Made by a program: the position numbers and the translations under genes. From Leisingera aquaemixtae (GTDB lineage: Bacteria > Pseudomonadota > Alphaproteobacteria > Rhodobacterales > Rhodobacteraceae), in assembly GCF_001458395.1 (NCBI RefSeq), contig NZ_CYSR01000031.1:186001-250000 (forward strand): a stretch of DNA of 64,000 nt, in the 5' to 3' direction. The notes under the pieces were generated by a model. That model was not told where the DNA came from and ran no database searches. It worked only from the letters and a program-made list of their open reading frames with translations. Of this stretch, positions 8,920 to 17,092 are shown in pieces; positions within the stretch are counted from its first letter, which is position 1; every line of letters starts with the position of its first letter.

Positions 8920-8933
8920 TTGTCCCCGATCAA
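8920..8933 (-). promoter_or_regulatory. FNR/NnrR-type box upstream of nirK
   Basis: Read toward nirK the site is TTGATCGGGGACAA, that is TTGAT-N4-GACAA, close to the FNR/DNR/NnrR consensus TTGAT-N4-ATCAA. The centre is about 75 bases before the start codon. An activator at -41.5 would give a leader of about 33 bases. This is the usual arrangement for nitric-oxide or oxygen-controlled nirK promoters. Confidence 0.65.
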
Positions 8934-9062
8934 CGTTCGATAAGATTATTCGATGTCAAGATAAGAGGTTTTTAAGATGCAGCATTTGCCGCTGGAAAAG
9001 CGATGCCTGCTGCACGGTTGAGGGCTAAGCGCATGGGGGTTAACTGCCGGCAAATTTAATTG

Positions 9063-9077
9063 TTAAGGCCCGTTTAA
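9063..9077 (+). promoter_or_regulatory. CtrA-type box before motB
   Basis: TTAA-GGCCCGT-TTAA followed by C is an exact match to the CtrA consensus TTAA-N7-TTAA(C). It lies 48 bases upstream of the motB start. CtrA is the established activator of flagellar genes in Rhodobacterales. This is the best of seven such boxes in the flagellar region. Confidence 0.65.
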
Positions 9078-9124
9078 CGCGCCGCCTGCTATGCCGGGGA
9101 TGGGTGAAAATAGTGGTGGTGGAT

Positions 9125-9961
9125 ATGAGCGCACAGAGCAATGTGGCGCCCATTATCATCAAGAGGAAAAAAGTCAGTGGTGGCGATGGTCATCACGGCG
9201 GCGCATGGAAGGTGGCTTATGCCGACTTCGTGACCGCGATGATGGCCTTCTTTATGCTGATGTGGCTGCTTAACGCGACGACGGAAAAACAACGCAAAGG
9301 TCTGGCGGATTACTTCTCGCCATCAATCCCGTTAAGCCGGGTGTCCGGTGGCGGCAATGGCGCTTTCCAGGGTGACAGTATGTTCACCGAGGATATTCAG
9401 CCGCAATCCGGGACCGGGGCCACGGATATCAATCCGATGGATGCCCAGAAGGCGCAGGGCGACACTGGGGTCGAGTCGACCGAAAAGCGCGAGGAAGATG
9501 ATTCCAAGTTCCGCGCTATCGAGGAACAGTTGTCCGGACGCGGCGGTGAGAGCATGGTATCGGTTGCAATGGCCCGCCATATTGTCACCCGCGTCACCGA
9601 TGAAGGGCTGATCATAGAGCTGTTCGCGACTGAAGACGTGCCGTTGTTCGAACAAGACCAGGCGGAGCCGAAGCCGTTGTTCCGGGATCTAGTCAGGATG
9701 ATTGCGCGGGTCTCGGACAGCGTGACCAGCAACGTTGCGATTGGCGGCCATATCCGCTCGCACCCGGTTGTTCTGGCGAAGAATCCGGTGTGGGAGCTCT
9801 CCCATGCACGGGCAGACATAACCCGCACGCTGCTCGAATCGGGCGGGCTGGATGCGGGGCGGGTTCACCGGGTCACCGGCCATGCTGACCGGAAGCTGGC
9901 GGTCGGGAATCCGATGGCTGCCCGCAACGACCGGATCGAAATCATCTTTTTGCGCGAATAA
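9125..9961 (+). CDS. motB: Flagellar stator protein MotB
   Basis: A 278-residue inner-membrane stator subunit that couples ion flow to rotation and anchors to peptidoglycan. I start it at the ATG of MSAQSNVAPIIIKRKK, 7 codons after a possible GTG, because a GGTGGTGG stretch precedes it and family members start this way. The single membrane helix (about residues 31-50) carries the ion-binding aspartate D34 in YADFVTAMM. The C-terminal OmpA-like domain ends with NPMAARNDRIEI. motA is not adjacent but lies 11 kb away, an unusual split. A CtrA box precedes the gene. Confidence 0.93.
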   Translation: MSAQSNVAPIIIKRKKVSGGDGHHGGAWKVAYADFVTAMMAFFMLMWLLNATTEKQRKGLADYFSPSIPLSRVSGGGNGAFQGDSMFTEDIQPQSGTGATDINPMDAQKAQGDTGVESTEKREEDDSKFRAIEEQLSGRGGESMVSVAMARHIVTRVTDEGLIIELFATEDVPLFEQDQAEPKPLFRDLVRMIARVSDSVTSNVAIGGHIRSHPVVLAKNPVWELSHARADITRTLLESGGLDAGRVHRVTGHADRKLAVGNPMAARNDRIEIIFLRE

Positions 9962-10013
9962 GCCTCTGTAAACATTGAGGCTGGCGGCTGGCAGATGAGT
10001 CATATTTTATCTG

Positions 10014-10028
10014 TTAGCCGCCCGTTAA
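10014..10028 (+). promoter_or_regulatory. CtrA-type box before flgE
   Basis: TTAG-CCGCCCG-TTAA matches TTAA-N7-TTAA with one mismatch. It is 58 bases upstream of the flgE start, after the end of motB, so the hook operon probably has its own promoter. Confidence 0.5.
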
Positions 10029-10085
10029 TCGCTCCTGCGCTAGCTGTTGCATCCAGAATGATTAGATGCAGCAGAAAGGCGTGCT

Positions 10086-11393
10086 ATGACCATTTCTTCG
10101 TCGCTGAACGCGGGCGTTTCAGGATTGAGCGCTAACGCCAGCCGGTTGGCTTCCATTTCCGATAACATCGCCAACTCCTCTACCCGCGGCTACAAGCGGG
10201 TGCAGACCGATTTCCATTCCATGGTCTTGTCCGGCTCCGGCGGCACTTATTCGGCCGGCGGCGTGCGCACGACCAACGTCCGGCTGATCGACGAGCGCGG
10301 CCCGCTGGTTTCGACCAATAACGCCACCGACCTGGCGGTGCGCGGCCGCGGCATGCTGCCCGTTGCCTCGATCACAGAGGTGGAGGCGAGTGGCAGCCCG
10401 TCCATGATGCTGACCAGCACCGGATCCTTCCGGACCGATTCCAGCGGGTATCTGACGACCGAGTCCGGTCTGGTCCTGATGGGCTGGCCCGCGCAGGCTG
10501 ACGGCACGGTTCCGGATGTGGCAAGGGATACCGCCGATGCCCTGGAGCCGATCCGCATCGACCTGAACCGCCTGTCGGCGGAGCCGACAACCGAAATCAG
10601 CCTGACGGCGAACCTTCCGGCAGCCGAAACCGATCCCGGTGCCTCGGGCGACCCGGTCGAGCAAGTGGTTCAGTATTTCGACAACATGGGCCGCTCCGAA
10701 GAGCTGACTATTACCTATTCGCCAAGTGTTGCCACGCCGCCGGCGACCAGCGGCACTAACGAATGGACGATGCAAATCGTGGACTCTGCAACCGGTGCAA
10801 CGGTCATCGGCGAGTACACTCTGACATTCGATGACAGCGCGGCGTCTGCAGGCACGCTTCAAAGCGTGGCAACCGTGACTGGTGGTGCCTATGATGCAAC
10901 CGCCGGTTCGGTGACCATCAACGTTGCGGGCGGGCCTGTCGAGATCAATATCGGTGTGATTGGCGAACAGAACGGGATGAGCCAGCTGGGTGACGAGTTC
11001 GTGCCCGGCACGACGGAAAAGGACGGGACGGCAGTCGGTTCCTTCGTTTCGGTCGAGGTCAACGCGTCCGGTGAAGTGATTGCCTCCTATGATTCAGGCG
11101 ACACCAAGGTCATCTACAAGGTTCCGCTGGTGGATGTCTCCAACATCAACGGCATGCAGGCGCTGGACAGCCAGACTTACAAGCCGACTGACGATTCCGG
11201 GGCGTTCTACCTGTGGGATGCCGGTGAGGGGCCGACCGGTGAAATCCTGGGCTACGCGCAGGAGGAATCGGCTGTCGACGTGGCAACCGAATTGACCGAC
11301 ATGATCAAGACCCAGCGGGCCTATTCGTCCAACGCCAAGGTCATCCAGACCGTTGACGAGATGCTGCAGGAAACCACCAACATCAAGCGCTAA
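10086..11393 (+). CDS. flgE: Flagellar hook protein FlgE
   Basis: A 435-residue hook subunit. The rod/hook N-terminal signature is at residues 9-35 (GVSGLSANASRLASISDNIA, then NSSTRGYKR). The C-terminal helix ELTDMIKTQRAYSSNAKVIQ is the conserved flg_bbr_C block. The variable middle domain accounts for the extra length relative to rod proteins. Start ATG is preceded by AAAGG. It heads the flgE-flgK-flgL-flgI run and is separated from flgK by a strong hairpin that includes its stop codon. Confidence 0.95.
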   Translation: MTISSSLNAGVSGLSANASRLASISDNIANSSTRGYKRVQTDFHSMVLSGSGGTYSAGGVRTTNVRLIDERGPLVSTNNATDLAVRGRGMLPVASITEVEASGSPSMMLTSTGSFRTDSSGYLTTESGLVLMGWPAQADGTVPDVARDTADALEPIRIDLNRLSAEPTTEISLTANLPAAETDPGASGDPVEQVVQYFDNMGRSEELTITYSPSVATPPATSGTNEWTMQIVDSATGATVIGEYTLTFDDSAASAGTLQSVATVTGGAYDATAGSVTINVAGGPVEINIGVIGEQNGMSQLGDEFVPGTTEKDGTAVGSFVSVEVNASGEVIASYDSGDTKVIYKVPLVDVSNINGMQALDSQTYKPTDDSGAFYLWDAGEGPTGEILGYAQEESAVDVATELTDMIKTQRAYSSNAKVIQTVDEMLQETTNIKR

Positions 11394-11404
11394 CGCGCTT
11401 GATG
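11381..11404 (+). terminator. Intercistronic hairpin over the flgE stop codon
   Basis: CATCAAGCGC and GCGCTTGATG form a perfect 10-bp stem. The 4-base loop TAAC contains the flgE stop codon. No T run follows, so it is probably an mRNA-stabilising or processing element rather than a terminator. It lies between the hook gene (many copies per flagellum) and flgK (few copies). Confidence 0.5.
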
Positions 11405-11439
11405 CTCCCTGACATTGGCTCCACGAAAGCAGGCTGAAC

Positions 11440-12888
11440 ATGTCTATTAATTCCGCCCTTAACAGCGCCATGAGCGGGCTGAGCGCGGCCGGCCGGTCCT
11501 CGCAAGTGGTCGCCGAGAACCTGGCCAATGCGCTGACCCCCGGCTACACACGCCGGGTTCAGGATCTGAACAGCCCCGGGGCCGGCGTCCCCGGCGTTCG
11601 GATCGGCAATGTCCAGCGTTTGAATGATCCTGTGCTGATTTCCAACCGACGGGTTGCCGAAGCAGAATACGGCGCCGCCAAGGCGGAGGCCGATTTCTTC
11701 AGCCGGATGTCCGATCTGGTGGGCACCGTCGATGATGAGATGTCGCTTGCCTCCCAGCTTTCGGATTTCGAATCGTCGCTGATCGAAGCGGTCTCGCGCC
11801 CGGATTCTCAGCCCCGGCTGAATGATCTGTCTGTGAAGGCGAATGCCTTGGCAGACTCCATCTCACGCACGGCCGAAGGGTTGCGCGGCTTGCGGGTCAA
11901 TGCGGACAGCGCGATCGGCAGCCAGGTCGACACCGTGAATCAGGCCCTGAAGGAGATTGAAAAGCTCAACGCCCGGATCATGGTGGTAGAGGCCGGCGGC
12001 ATGGACGCCGTGTCAATGCAGGATCAGCGCGACCAGCTGATCGACCAGGTGAACGGGATCATTCCGGTTAATGTTGTCCGCCGCGACAACGGCCAGGTCA
12101 CGCTTTATTCCACCGGCGGGGTGATGCTGCTGGACCACAAGGCGTCTGAGCTGAGCTTTACGCCGTCGCGGGATATCATGCCGCACATGACTCTGGGCAA
12201 CGGCATGATCTCCGGTCTCCAGGTGAACGGCAGAGCAATCGACACCAGCCCTGACGGCCCGCTGCGCGGCGGCACCCTGACCGCGCAGTTTGAAATCCGT
12301 GATGTGACCGCGGTTGAGGCCCAAGAGGATCTGGACGCGATGGCCGCCGATCTTATCGAGCGGTTCCAGGACCCGGCGCTGGATGCCACCATCGGGGCCA
12401 CGGATGCAGGTATATTCACCGACGGTGGCGCCTTCTACGATCCGTCGAACATCGTTGGACTCTCCAACCGGATCGAGCTGAATGATCTGGTGGCTTTGGA
12501 TGGCACCGGTGAGACCTGGCGGTTTCGCGATGGCATTCACGCCGCGGCCCCCGGGGATCCAGGCAACTCCAGCCTGCTGCAGGCCTACTCGGACGCTTTG
12601 AACACCACCCGCACGGTGTCCTCAGTCGGTCTTGGCACCGCAAACATGTCAGCTGCGACGCTGAGTGCGAACCTGTTGTCCAGGTTTGCCCAGGACAATG
12701 AAACCGCTGCGCGCGCTTCGACTTTTGCCGCTACCAGTTTCAATGAGCTGAGCCAGGCGGAACTGGCGCTCGGCGTCGACACCGACGCCGAGCTGCAGAA
12801 CCTGATGCTGGTTGAGAAATATTACGCCGCCAACGCCCGTGTGCTCAGCGTTGTCGACGAACTTATGGAAACACTTTTGAGGATCTGA
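11440..12888 (+). CDS. flgK: Flagellar hook-associated protein 1 FlgK
   Basis: A 482-residue hook-filament junction protein. The N-terminal motif SGLSAAGRSSQVVAENLANA followed by LTPGYTRR is the usual rod/hook-family signature. The C-terminal helix ends NLMLVEKYYAANARVLSVVDELMETLLRI, typical of FlgK. The length is at the short end for FlgK (about 450-560). It sits between flgE and flgL, with flgL starting 3 bases after its stop. Confidence 0.93.
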   Translation: MSINSALNSAMSGLSAAGRSSQVVAENLANALTPGYTRRVQDLNSPGAGVPGVRIGNVQRLNDPVLISNRRVAEAEYGAAKAEADFFSRMSDLVGTVDDEMSLASQLSDFESSLIEAVSRPDSQPRLNDLSVKANALADSISRTAEGLRGLRVNADSAIGSQVDTVNQALKEIEKLNARIMVVEAGGMDAVSMQDQRDQLIDQVNGIIPVNVVRRDNGQVTLYSTGGVMLLDHKASELSFTPSRDIMPHMTLGNGMISGLQVNGRAIDTSPDGPLRGGTLTAQFEIRDVTAVEAQEDLDAMAADLIERFQDPALDATIGATDAGIFTDGGAFYDPSNIVGLSNRIELNDLVALDGTGETWRFRDGIHAAAPGDPGNSSLLQAYSDALNTTRTVSSVGLGTANMSAATLSANLLSRFAQDNETAARASTFAATSFNELSQAELALGVDTDAELQNLMLVEKYYAANARVLSVVDELMETLLRI

Positions 12889-12891
12889 CCC

Positions 12892-13899
12892 ATGATTTTG
12901 AATTCTTATGGCGATATGGCGCAGCACCTCTTTCTCCGCAGCCGCAATACGGAGCTGAAGGAAAACGTCACCACTCTGTCCGAAGAGTTTGCCACTGGAA
13001 AGTCGGCGAACCTGAGCGAACGGCTGGGCGGCGATTTCACCTATCTTGCAGATCTGGAGAGCTCGCTGAACCGGATCGGCAGCTATATGGTTGCCAATAG
13101 CGAAGTGCGGTTGTTTGCGACCGCCACGCAAGGCAGCCTTGATAAGGTGCACAGCCAGGTGGAGGCGATGCGCAACGACATCCTGAGACTGTCGCCCGCG
13201 CTTGACACGGAAAATGCACAGCAATTCGGCAGCCAGGCCAAGCAGAGGCTGTCCAGCGCCATCAATCTGATGAACACGGCTGTCGGGGGGCGGACGATCT
13301 TTGCGGGCACTGCAACGGACACCAAACCGCTGAATGACACCAGTACGCTGATGACGGCCATCCTCACGGAAGTCTCGGGGCTGACAACCAGCAATGACAT
13401 CATTCAGGAAGTTAAGGACTGGTTCGACGATCCGGCCGGATTTGATGCCGTCATGTACCGCGGTTCCACTACTTCGCTGCAGCCGGTTACCGTCGGCGAG
13501 GGAGAACAGGTGACCCTGGGGATCCGCGCCGATGATGAAAACCTCAAGCATGCTCTGCAGAGTTATGTGATCACTGCTCTCGCGGATGAGCCCAGCCTCG
13601 GCCTGACCGAAGACGTGCAGATCGATCTGGTTATCAAGGCCAGCAGCGAGCTGACTGAAAGTGCGGACAGGCTGATTGATCTGCAGGCTGACGTTGGATT
13701 CATCGAGGGCCAGCTCGAGGCGGTCAATACCCGTAACGAGGCGTCGAAAACCAGCCTGAGCATCGTCAAGAACAACCTGGTCTCGGCCGATCCGTATGAA
13801 ACCTACACCCGGCTTCAGGAGGCGCAGACGCAGCTTGAGGGCCTTTATACAATCACCGCCCGCAGCTCGCAGCTGTCCTTGTTGAAGTATATCTCATGA
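12892..13899 (+). CDS. flgL: Flagellar hook-associated protein 3 FlgL
   Basis: A 335-residue flagellin-like junction protein. The N-terminal flagellin-type helix includes LKENVTTLSEEFATGKSANLSERLGGD. The C-terminal helix NTRNEASKTSLSIVKNNLV-x-ADPYETYTRLQEAQTQLE carries the typical D-PYE motif. Its TGA overlaps the flgI ATG in the ATGA arrangement. FlgK and FlgL are present, but no filament cap gene fliD was found in the window. Confidence 0.92.
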   Translation: MILNSYGDMAQHLFLRSRNTELKENVTTLSEEFATGKSANLSERLGGDFTYLADLESSLNRIGSYMVANSEVRLFATATQGSLDKVHSQVEAMRNDILRLSPALDTENAQQFGSQAKQRLSSAINLMNTAVGGRTIFAGTATDTKPLNDTSTLMTAILTEVSGLTTSNDIIQEVKDWFDDPAGFDAVMYRGSTTSLQPVTVGEGEQVTLGIRADDENLKHALQSYVITALADEPSLGLTEDVQIDLVIKASSELTESADRLIDLQADVGFIEGQLEAVNTRNEASKTSLSIVKNNLVSADPYETYTRLQEAQTQLEGLYTITARSSQLSLLKYIS

Positions 13900-15002
13900 T
13901 GGCTTTTCTGCGTCTCTTCCTTGCTTGCCTGTTTCTGCTGCCCGTGGCGGCGCAGGCAAACACTATCCGGCTTAAGGACCTGGTGGAATTCGACGGGGTC
14001 CGCGGCAACGACCTGGTCGGCTACGGCCTGGTCGTCGGCTTGGATGGAACCGGTGACGGGTTGCGCAATTCGCCGTTCACCGAAGAAATCATGACCAACA
14101 TCTTGGAGCGGCTTGGCGTCAACGTGACGGGTGAGCAGTTCCGGCCGAAGAATGTGGCGGCCGTTTTTGTGACCGCCACCTTGCCGCCCTTTGCCCGTGT
14201 CGGCAGTACCATCGACGTGACGGTCTCAGCCATTGGCGACTCCAAAAGCCTGCTTGGGGGTACTCTGATCATGACGCCGCTGAACGCCGCCGATGGTCAG
14301 ATCTATGCTGTCGCCCAAGGGACAATCCTGGCTGGCGGTGCAGTGGCCGAAGGCGAGGCTGCGACAGTGACGCAGGGGGTCCCGACGGCGGGCGTGATTC
14401 CGTCGGGTGCCCGTGTTGAGCGGGAGATTGATTTCGACCTGGCCTCGCTCAGCTCCATGCGGCTGGCGCTGCGCGAGCCGGATTTCACCACGGCCGGGCG
14501 GATCGAACGGGCGATCAACAACGAATTCGGCCGCAACGTTGCCCTGATGCGGGATTCCGGGACTGTCGAAGTCGATATCGGCCGCACCAACACCCGCTCG
14601 ACGGCGCATGCGGTGGGCCGGATTGAGAACATTCTGGTTGAGCCGCAGCGCAAAGCCCGGGTGGTTGTCGACCAACGCTCCGGCACCATTGTGATGGGCA
14701 GCGACGTGCGGATTTCCCGCGTGGCCGTGGCTCAAGGCAATCTTACGCTCCGCATTGAAGAGACGCCGCTGGTGGTTCAGCCCAACCCCTTTGCGGATGG
14801 GGAAACCGTTGTTGTGCCGCGCACGGGCGCTGCGATCGAGGAAGAGGAGGGGATCCAGCTGGCAGAAGTGCCGGAGACAACCTCGCTTTCGGAGGTCGTG
14901 TCAGGCTTGAACGCTCTGGGGGTGTCGCCGCGGGATATGATCGACATTCTGAAAAGCCTCAAGGCCGCAGGGGCCTTGCACGCGGAATTCGTCGTCCGCT
15001 GA
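13896..15002 (+). CDS. flgI: Flagellar P-ring protein FlgI
   Basis: A 368-residue periplasmic protein that builds the P ring around the rod. A cleavable signal is seen in the first 21 residues (MMAFLRLFLACLFLLPVAAQA). The family block RLKDLVEFDGVRGNDLVGYGLVVGLDGTGDG follows, with MTPLNAADGQIYAVAQGT in the middle. The start overlaps flgL by four bases. A second ATG one codon in is an equal alternative. The transcript ends at a strong terminator 28 bases downstream. Confidence 0.96.
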   Translation: MMAFLRLFLACLFLLPVAAQANTIRLKDLVEFDGVRGNDLVGYGLVVGLDGTGDGLRNSPFTEEIMTNILERLGVNVTGEQFRPKNVAAVFVTATLPPFARVGSTIDVTVSAIGDSKSLLGGTLIMTPLNAADGQIYAVAQGTILAGGAVAEGEAATVTQGVPTAGVIPSGARVEREIDFDLASLSSMRLALREPDFTTAGRIERAINNEFGRNVALMRDSGTVEVDIGRTNTRSTAHAVGRIENILVEPQRKARVVVDQRSGTIVMGSDVRISRVAVAQGNLTLRIEETPLVVQPNPFADGETVVVPRTGAAIEEEEGIQLAEVPETTSLSEVVSGLNALGVSPRDMIDILKSLKAAGALHAEFVVR

Positions 15003-15029
15003 CGGGCACCGCAACCCTGACAGAAAACG

Positions 15030-15064
15030 CCCCGGCTTCACCTGCTGAAGCCGGGGAATTTTTT
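15030..15064 (+). terminator. Rho-independent terminator of the flgE-flgI run
   Basis: CCCCGGCTTCA and TGAAGCCGGGG form a perfect 11-bp stem with a 5-base loop, followed by AA and six T. Confidence 0.92.
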
Positions 15065-15406
15065 GTCTGGGGGCAGGCCACCCGTCTGTGGTTCTCCCCG
15101 CGCCGCGCTTGCATGCCCGGCCGTGCGCCGGACCCCGCACTCAGAGTGCAGCCGAGCCGGGCAAGCCGCATCAATGGGTCGAAAGGGTAAAGAGCTGTGG
15201 TTTGGTCAAACGGGGAGCGTTCTCATTTCCGGCTGCACCAAGGCAAGTGTGCGGCTGGGAGCCAGAACTGGCTCCGTCCCGGGTTTATAATGGGTGCCAG
15301 AAATCTCTGAACCCAGCCTGCTCAACGCTGAGATCCATGCACGTCACACCATCTGCTGCGGGTATCAGAATGCTCAAGAAGGGGGCGGGGCAGGAGCGCT
15401 CGCACA
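15065..15406. other. Non-coding stretch between two terminators
   Basis: These 342 bases lie between convergent transcripts ending at flgI and fliP. I see no gene. The plus-strand frames across it lack start signals and family resemblance, and one runs into the fliP antisense strand. There is a short palindrome GCACTCAGAGTGC near 15138 but no other structure that I can name. Confidence 0.5.
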
Positions 15407-15439
15407 GAAAAAGCCCGGGCACATCACACGGCCCGGGCT
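15407..15439 (-). terminator. Rho-independent terminator of the fliF-fliP run
   Basis: AGCCCGGGC and GCCCGGGCT form a perfect 9-bp stem with a 10-base loop. A T run follows on the minus strand. The plus strand also ends in TTTTTT, so it may work both ways. Confidence 0.88.
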
Positions 15440-15463
15440 GTTCGTTTTTTCCGGTTTTGAGGA

Positions 15464-16207
15464 TTAGGGATAATAGCTGCGCACGAGCGCCGTGGCGATC
15501 AGGCTCCAGCCGTCGGCAACAACAAAGAACGCCAGTTTGAAAGGCAGGGACACAATGGCCGGCGGCACCATCATCATCCCCATCGACATCAGGACCGCTG
15601 CCACCACAAGGTCGATCACCAGGAACGGCAGAAAGACCAGAAAGCCGATTTGAAAGGCGCGTGCAATTTCGGACAGCAAGAAGCTCGGGACCAGCGCGGA
15701 CAGCGGCGCTTGCGGCACCGGGTCCATGCCTTGGGTCTCCGGCCTGAGGTCGGCAATGGCATAAAACGTGTCCGGATCCAGACGGTTGGCCATGAATGCC
15801 CGGAACGGTTCCAGACTGCGTGAGATGGCCTCGCCCGGTTCAAGCTGTTCCTCCAGCAGCGGGCTGATACCGCTGCTCCAGGCCTCGGTAAAAACCGGCT
15901 CCATCACGAAGTAGGTCAGGAACAGCGCCAGGCTGATCATCAGCATGTTTGGCGGCGCCTGCTGCAGACCGATACCCTGGCGCAGGATCGACAGGACCGT
16001 CACCAGAAACGGAAAGCAGGTGATCATGATCAGCAGGCCGGGGGCCAGGCTGAGCACTGTAATCAGCAGAATCAGCTGGATCGAGCGGGCCGAAATCGAC
16101 TCACCGTCTGCCAGCGAAAGGCTCAGTTCTTGAGCCAGGGCGGTCTGCGGCAAGGCCAGCAAAAAAGCTGAAACCAGGGCCGCCCGCACAAAGGTCTTGT
16201 GTGTCAT
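15464..16207 (-). CDS. fliP: Flagellar export protein FliP
   Basis: A 247-residue core membrane component of the flagellar type III export gate. A signal-like N-terminus (residues 1-25) precedes the family block ITVLSLAPGLLIMITCFPF, LSILRQGIGLQQAPPN, and the C-terminal SMGMMMVPPAIVSLPFKLAFFV. All are characteristic of FliP. ATGA overlap with fliN. FliQ, FliR, FlhA and FlhB are encoded elsewhere in the window, so the gate is complete except for FliO, which I did not find. Confidence 0.96.
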   Translation of the reverse strand: MTHKTFVRAALVSAFLLALPQTALAQELSLSLADGESISARSIQLILLITVLSLAPGLLIMITCFPFLVTVLSILRQGIGLQQAPPNMLMISLALFLTYFVMEPVFTEAWSSGISPLLEEQLEPGEAISRSLEPFRAFMANRLDPDTFYAIADLRPETQGMDPVPQAPLSALVPSFLLSEIARAFQIGFLVFLPFLVIDLVVAAVLMSMGMMMVPPAIVSLPFKLAFFVVADGWSLIATALVRSYYP

Positions 16208-16500
16208 CCCAAACCGCTTTGCAGATCGGCAATTTCCGTCAGGCGCACGGCCAGCTGTCCGGCCTGCTCGCCTTCCAGCTCCTCCAGCTGGCCCCGGGCG
16301 ACCAGCCGGTCACCGACGTAGAGGTCGACCGGATCTTCAACCCGCTTGTCGAGCGTCAGGATCGCGTTTTCACCCAGGCTGACCAGATCGCGGATCAGCG
16401 GCCGGGCCTTGCCCACCGAAACAACCACTTCGACGGGAACCGAAACAAAGGGGTTTTTGGCATCAGCGGCTTTCTTGTTCAGATCGGCGGCGTCATCCAT
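16204..16500 (-). CDS. fliN: Flagellar motor switch protein FliN
   Basis: A short 98-residue C-ring protein with an SpoA fold. VSVPVEVVVSVGKARPLIRDL begins the domain, followed by GENAILTLDKRVEDPVDLYVG and a VARGQLEEL strand, the usual FliN pattern. I start at MDDAADLNK. The longer upstream reading would extend into fliH. Its start overlaps the fliH stop by 8 bases and its stop overlaps fliP by 4. It is the only switch component found in the window. Confidence 0.9.
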   Translation of the reverse strand: MDDAADLNKKAADAKNPFVSVPVEVVVSVGKARPLIRDLVSLGENAILTLDKRVEDPVDLYVGDRLVARGQLEELEGEQAGQLAVRLTEIADLQSGLG

Positions 16501-17092
16501 ATTGGCTGTCCTCTTTCGCGTGATAGGTGAAGGCTTCGATCGAATCCTGGATCGATTCGAGAAGGGCATCGCAGTTGATTTCGCATTCGGTGCTGCCGAC
16601 GCTCAGGTAGGCTTGGCCGGAGGACAGCGTGCTGTCTTCCCGCACGGTGACCGGGACAGAAAAGTTCTGCGGCAGCAGGTTGCGCACGGGTGCGCCTTCG
16701 CCGGGCGATACCACAATTTGCATCGGCTGATCGGTCTGCCCTTTTGCCATTCCTGCGAGCTGATCGACGATGTGGTGCCCGAAGGAGGCCGCCATCGCAT
16801 CCGGCAGAATGGCACTGGTCAGCACCTTGAACATCGGATCCAGCGAATCGAGCAGCTGGCTTTGCGCTTCGTGATAGGTGAAGCTCAGGTCCTCCAGCGA
16901 GTTGGCCAACTCGGCCGAGATCCGGGTGGTTTCCTGATCCTTGGCCGTTACAGCGTCATCCCAGCCGGCGCTGTAGCCTTTCTCGAAGGAAGCCAGCCGC
17001 TGTTCTTCTATGACTTCCTCAGAGACCGCCGGCACCACCGGTTCAGCGGGCGTTTCAAATCCGAAGTCCTCAAGCAAATGCGCAATCGTCAT
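16493..17092 (-). CDS. fliH: FliH-like flagellar export regulator
   Basis: A 199-residue protein between fliF and fliN. The N-terminal segment EEQRLASFEKGYSAGWDDAV, followed by a charged helical stretch, resembles FliH, the cytoplasmic partner that inhibits and localises the FliI ATPase. The sequence is divergent, as is usual in alphaproteobacteria, so position contributes much of the evidence. The start ATG shares one base with the fliF TGA. A TTG one codon earlier is unlikely. Confidence 0.75.
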   Translation of the reverse strand: MTIAHLLEDFGFETPAEPVVPAVSEEVIEEQRLASFEKGYSAGWDDAVTAKDQETTRISAELANSLEDLSFTYHEAQSQLLDSLDPMFKVLTSAILPDAMAASFGHHIVDQLAGMAKGQTDQPMQIVVSPGEGAPVRNLLPQNFSVPVTVREDSTLSSGQAYLSVGSTECEINCDALLESIQDSIEAFTYHAKEDSQYG

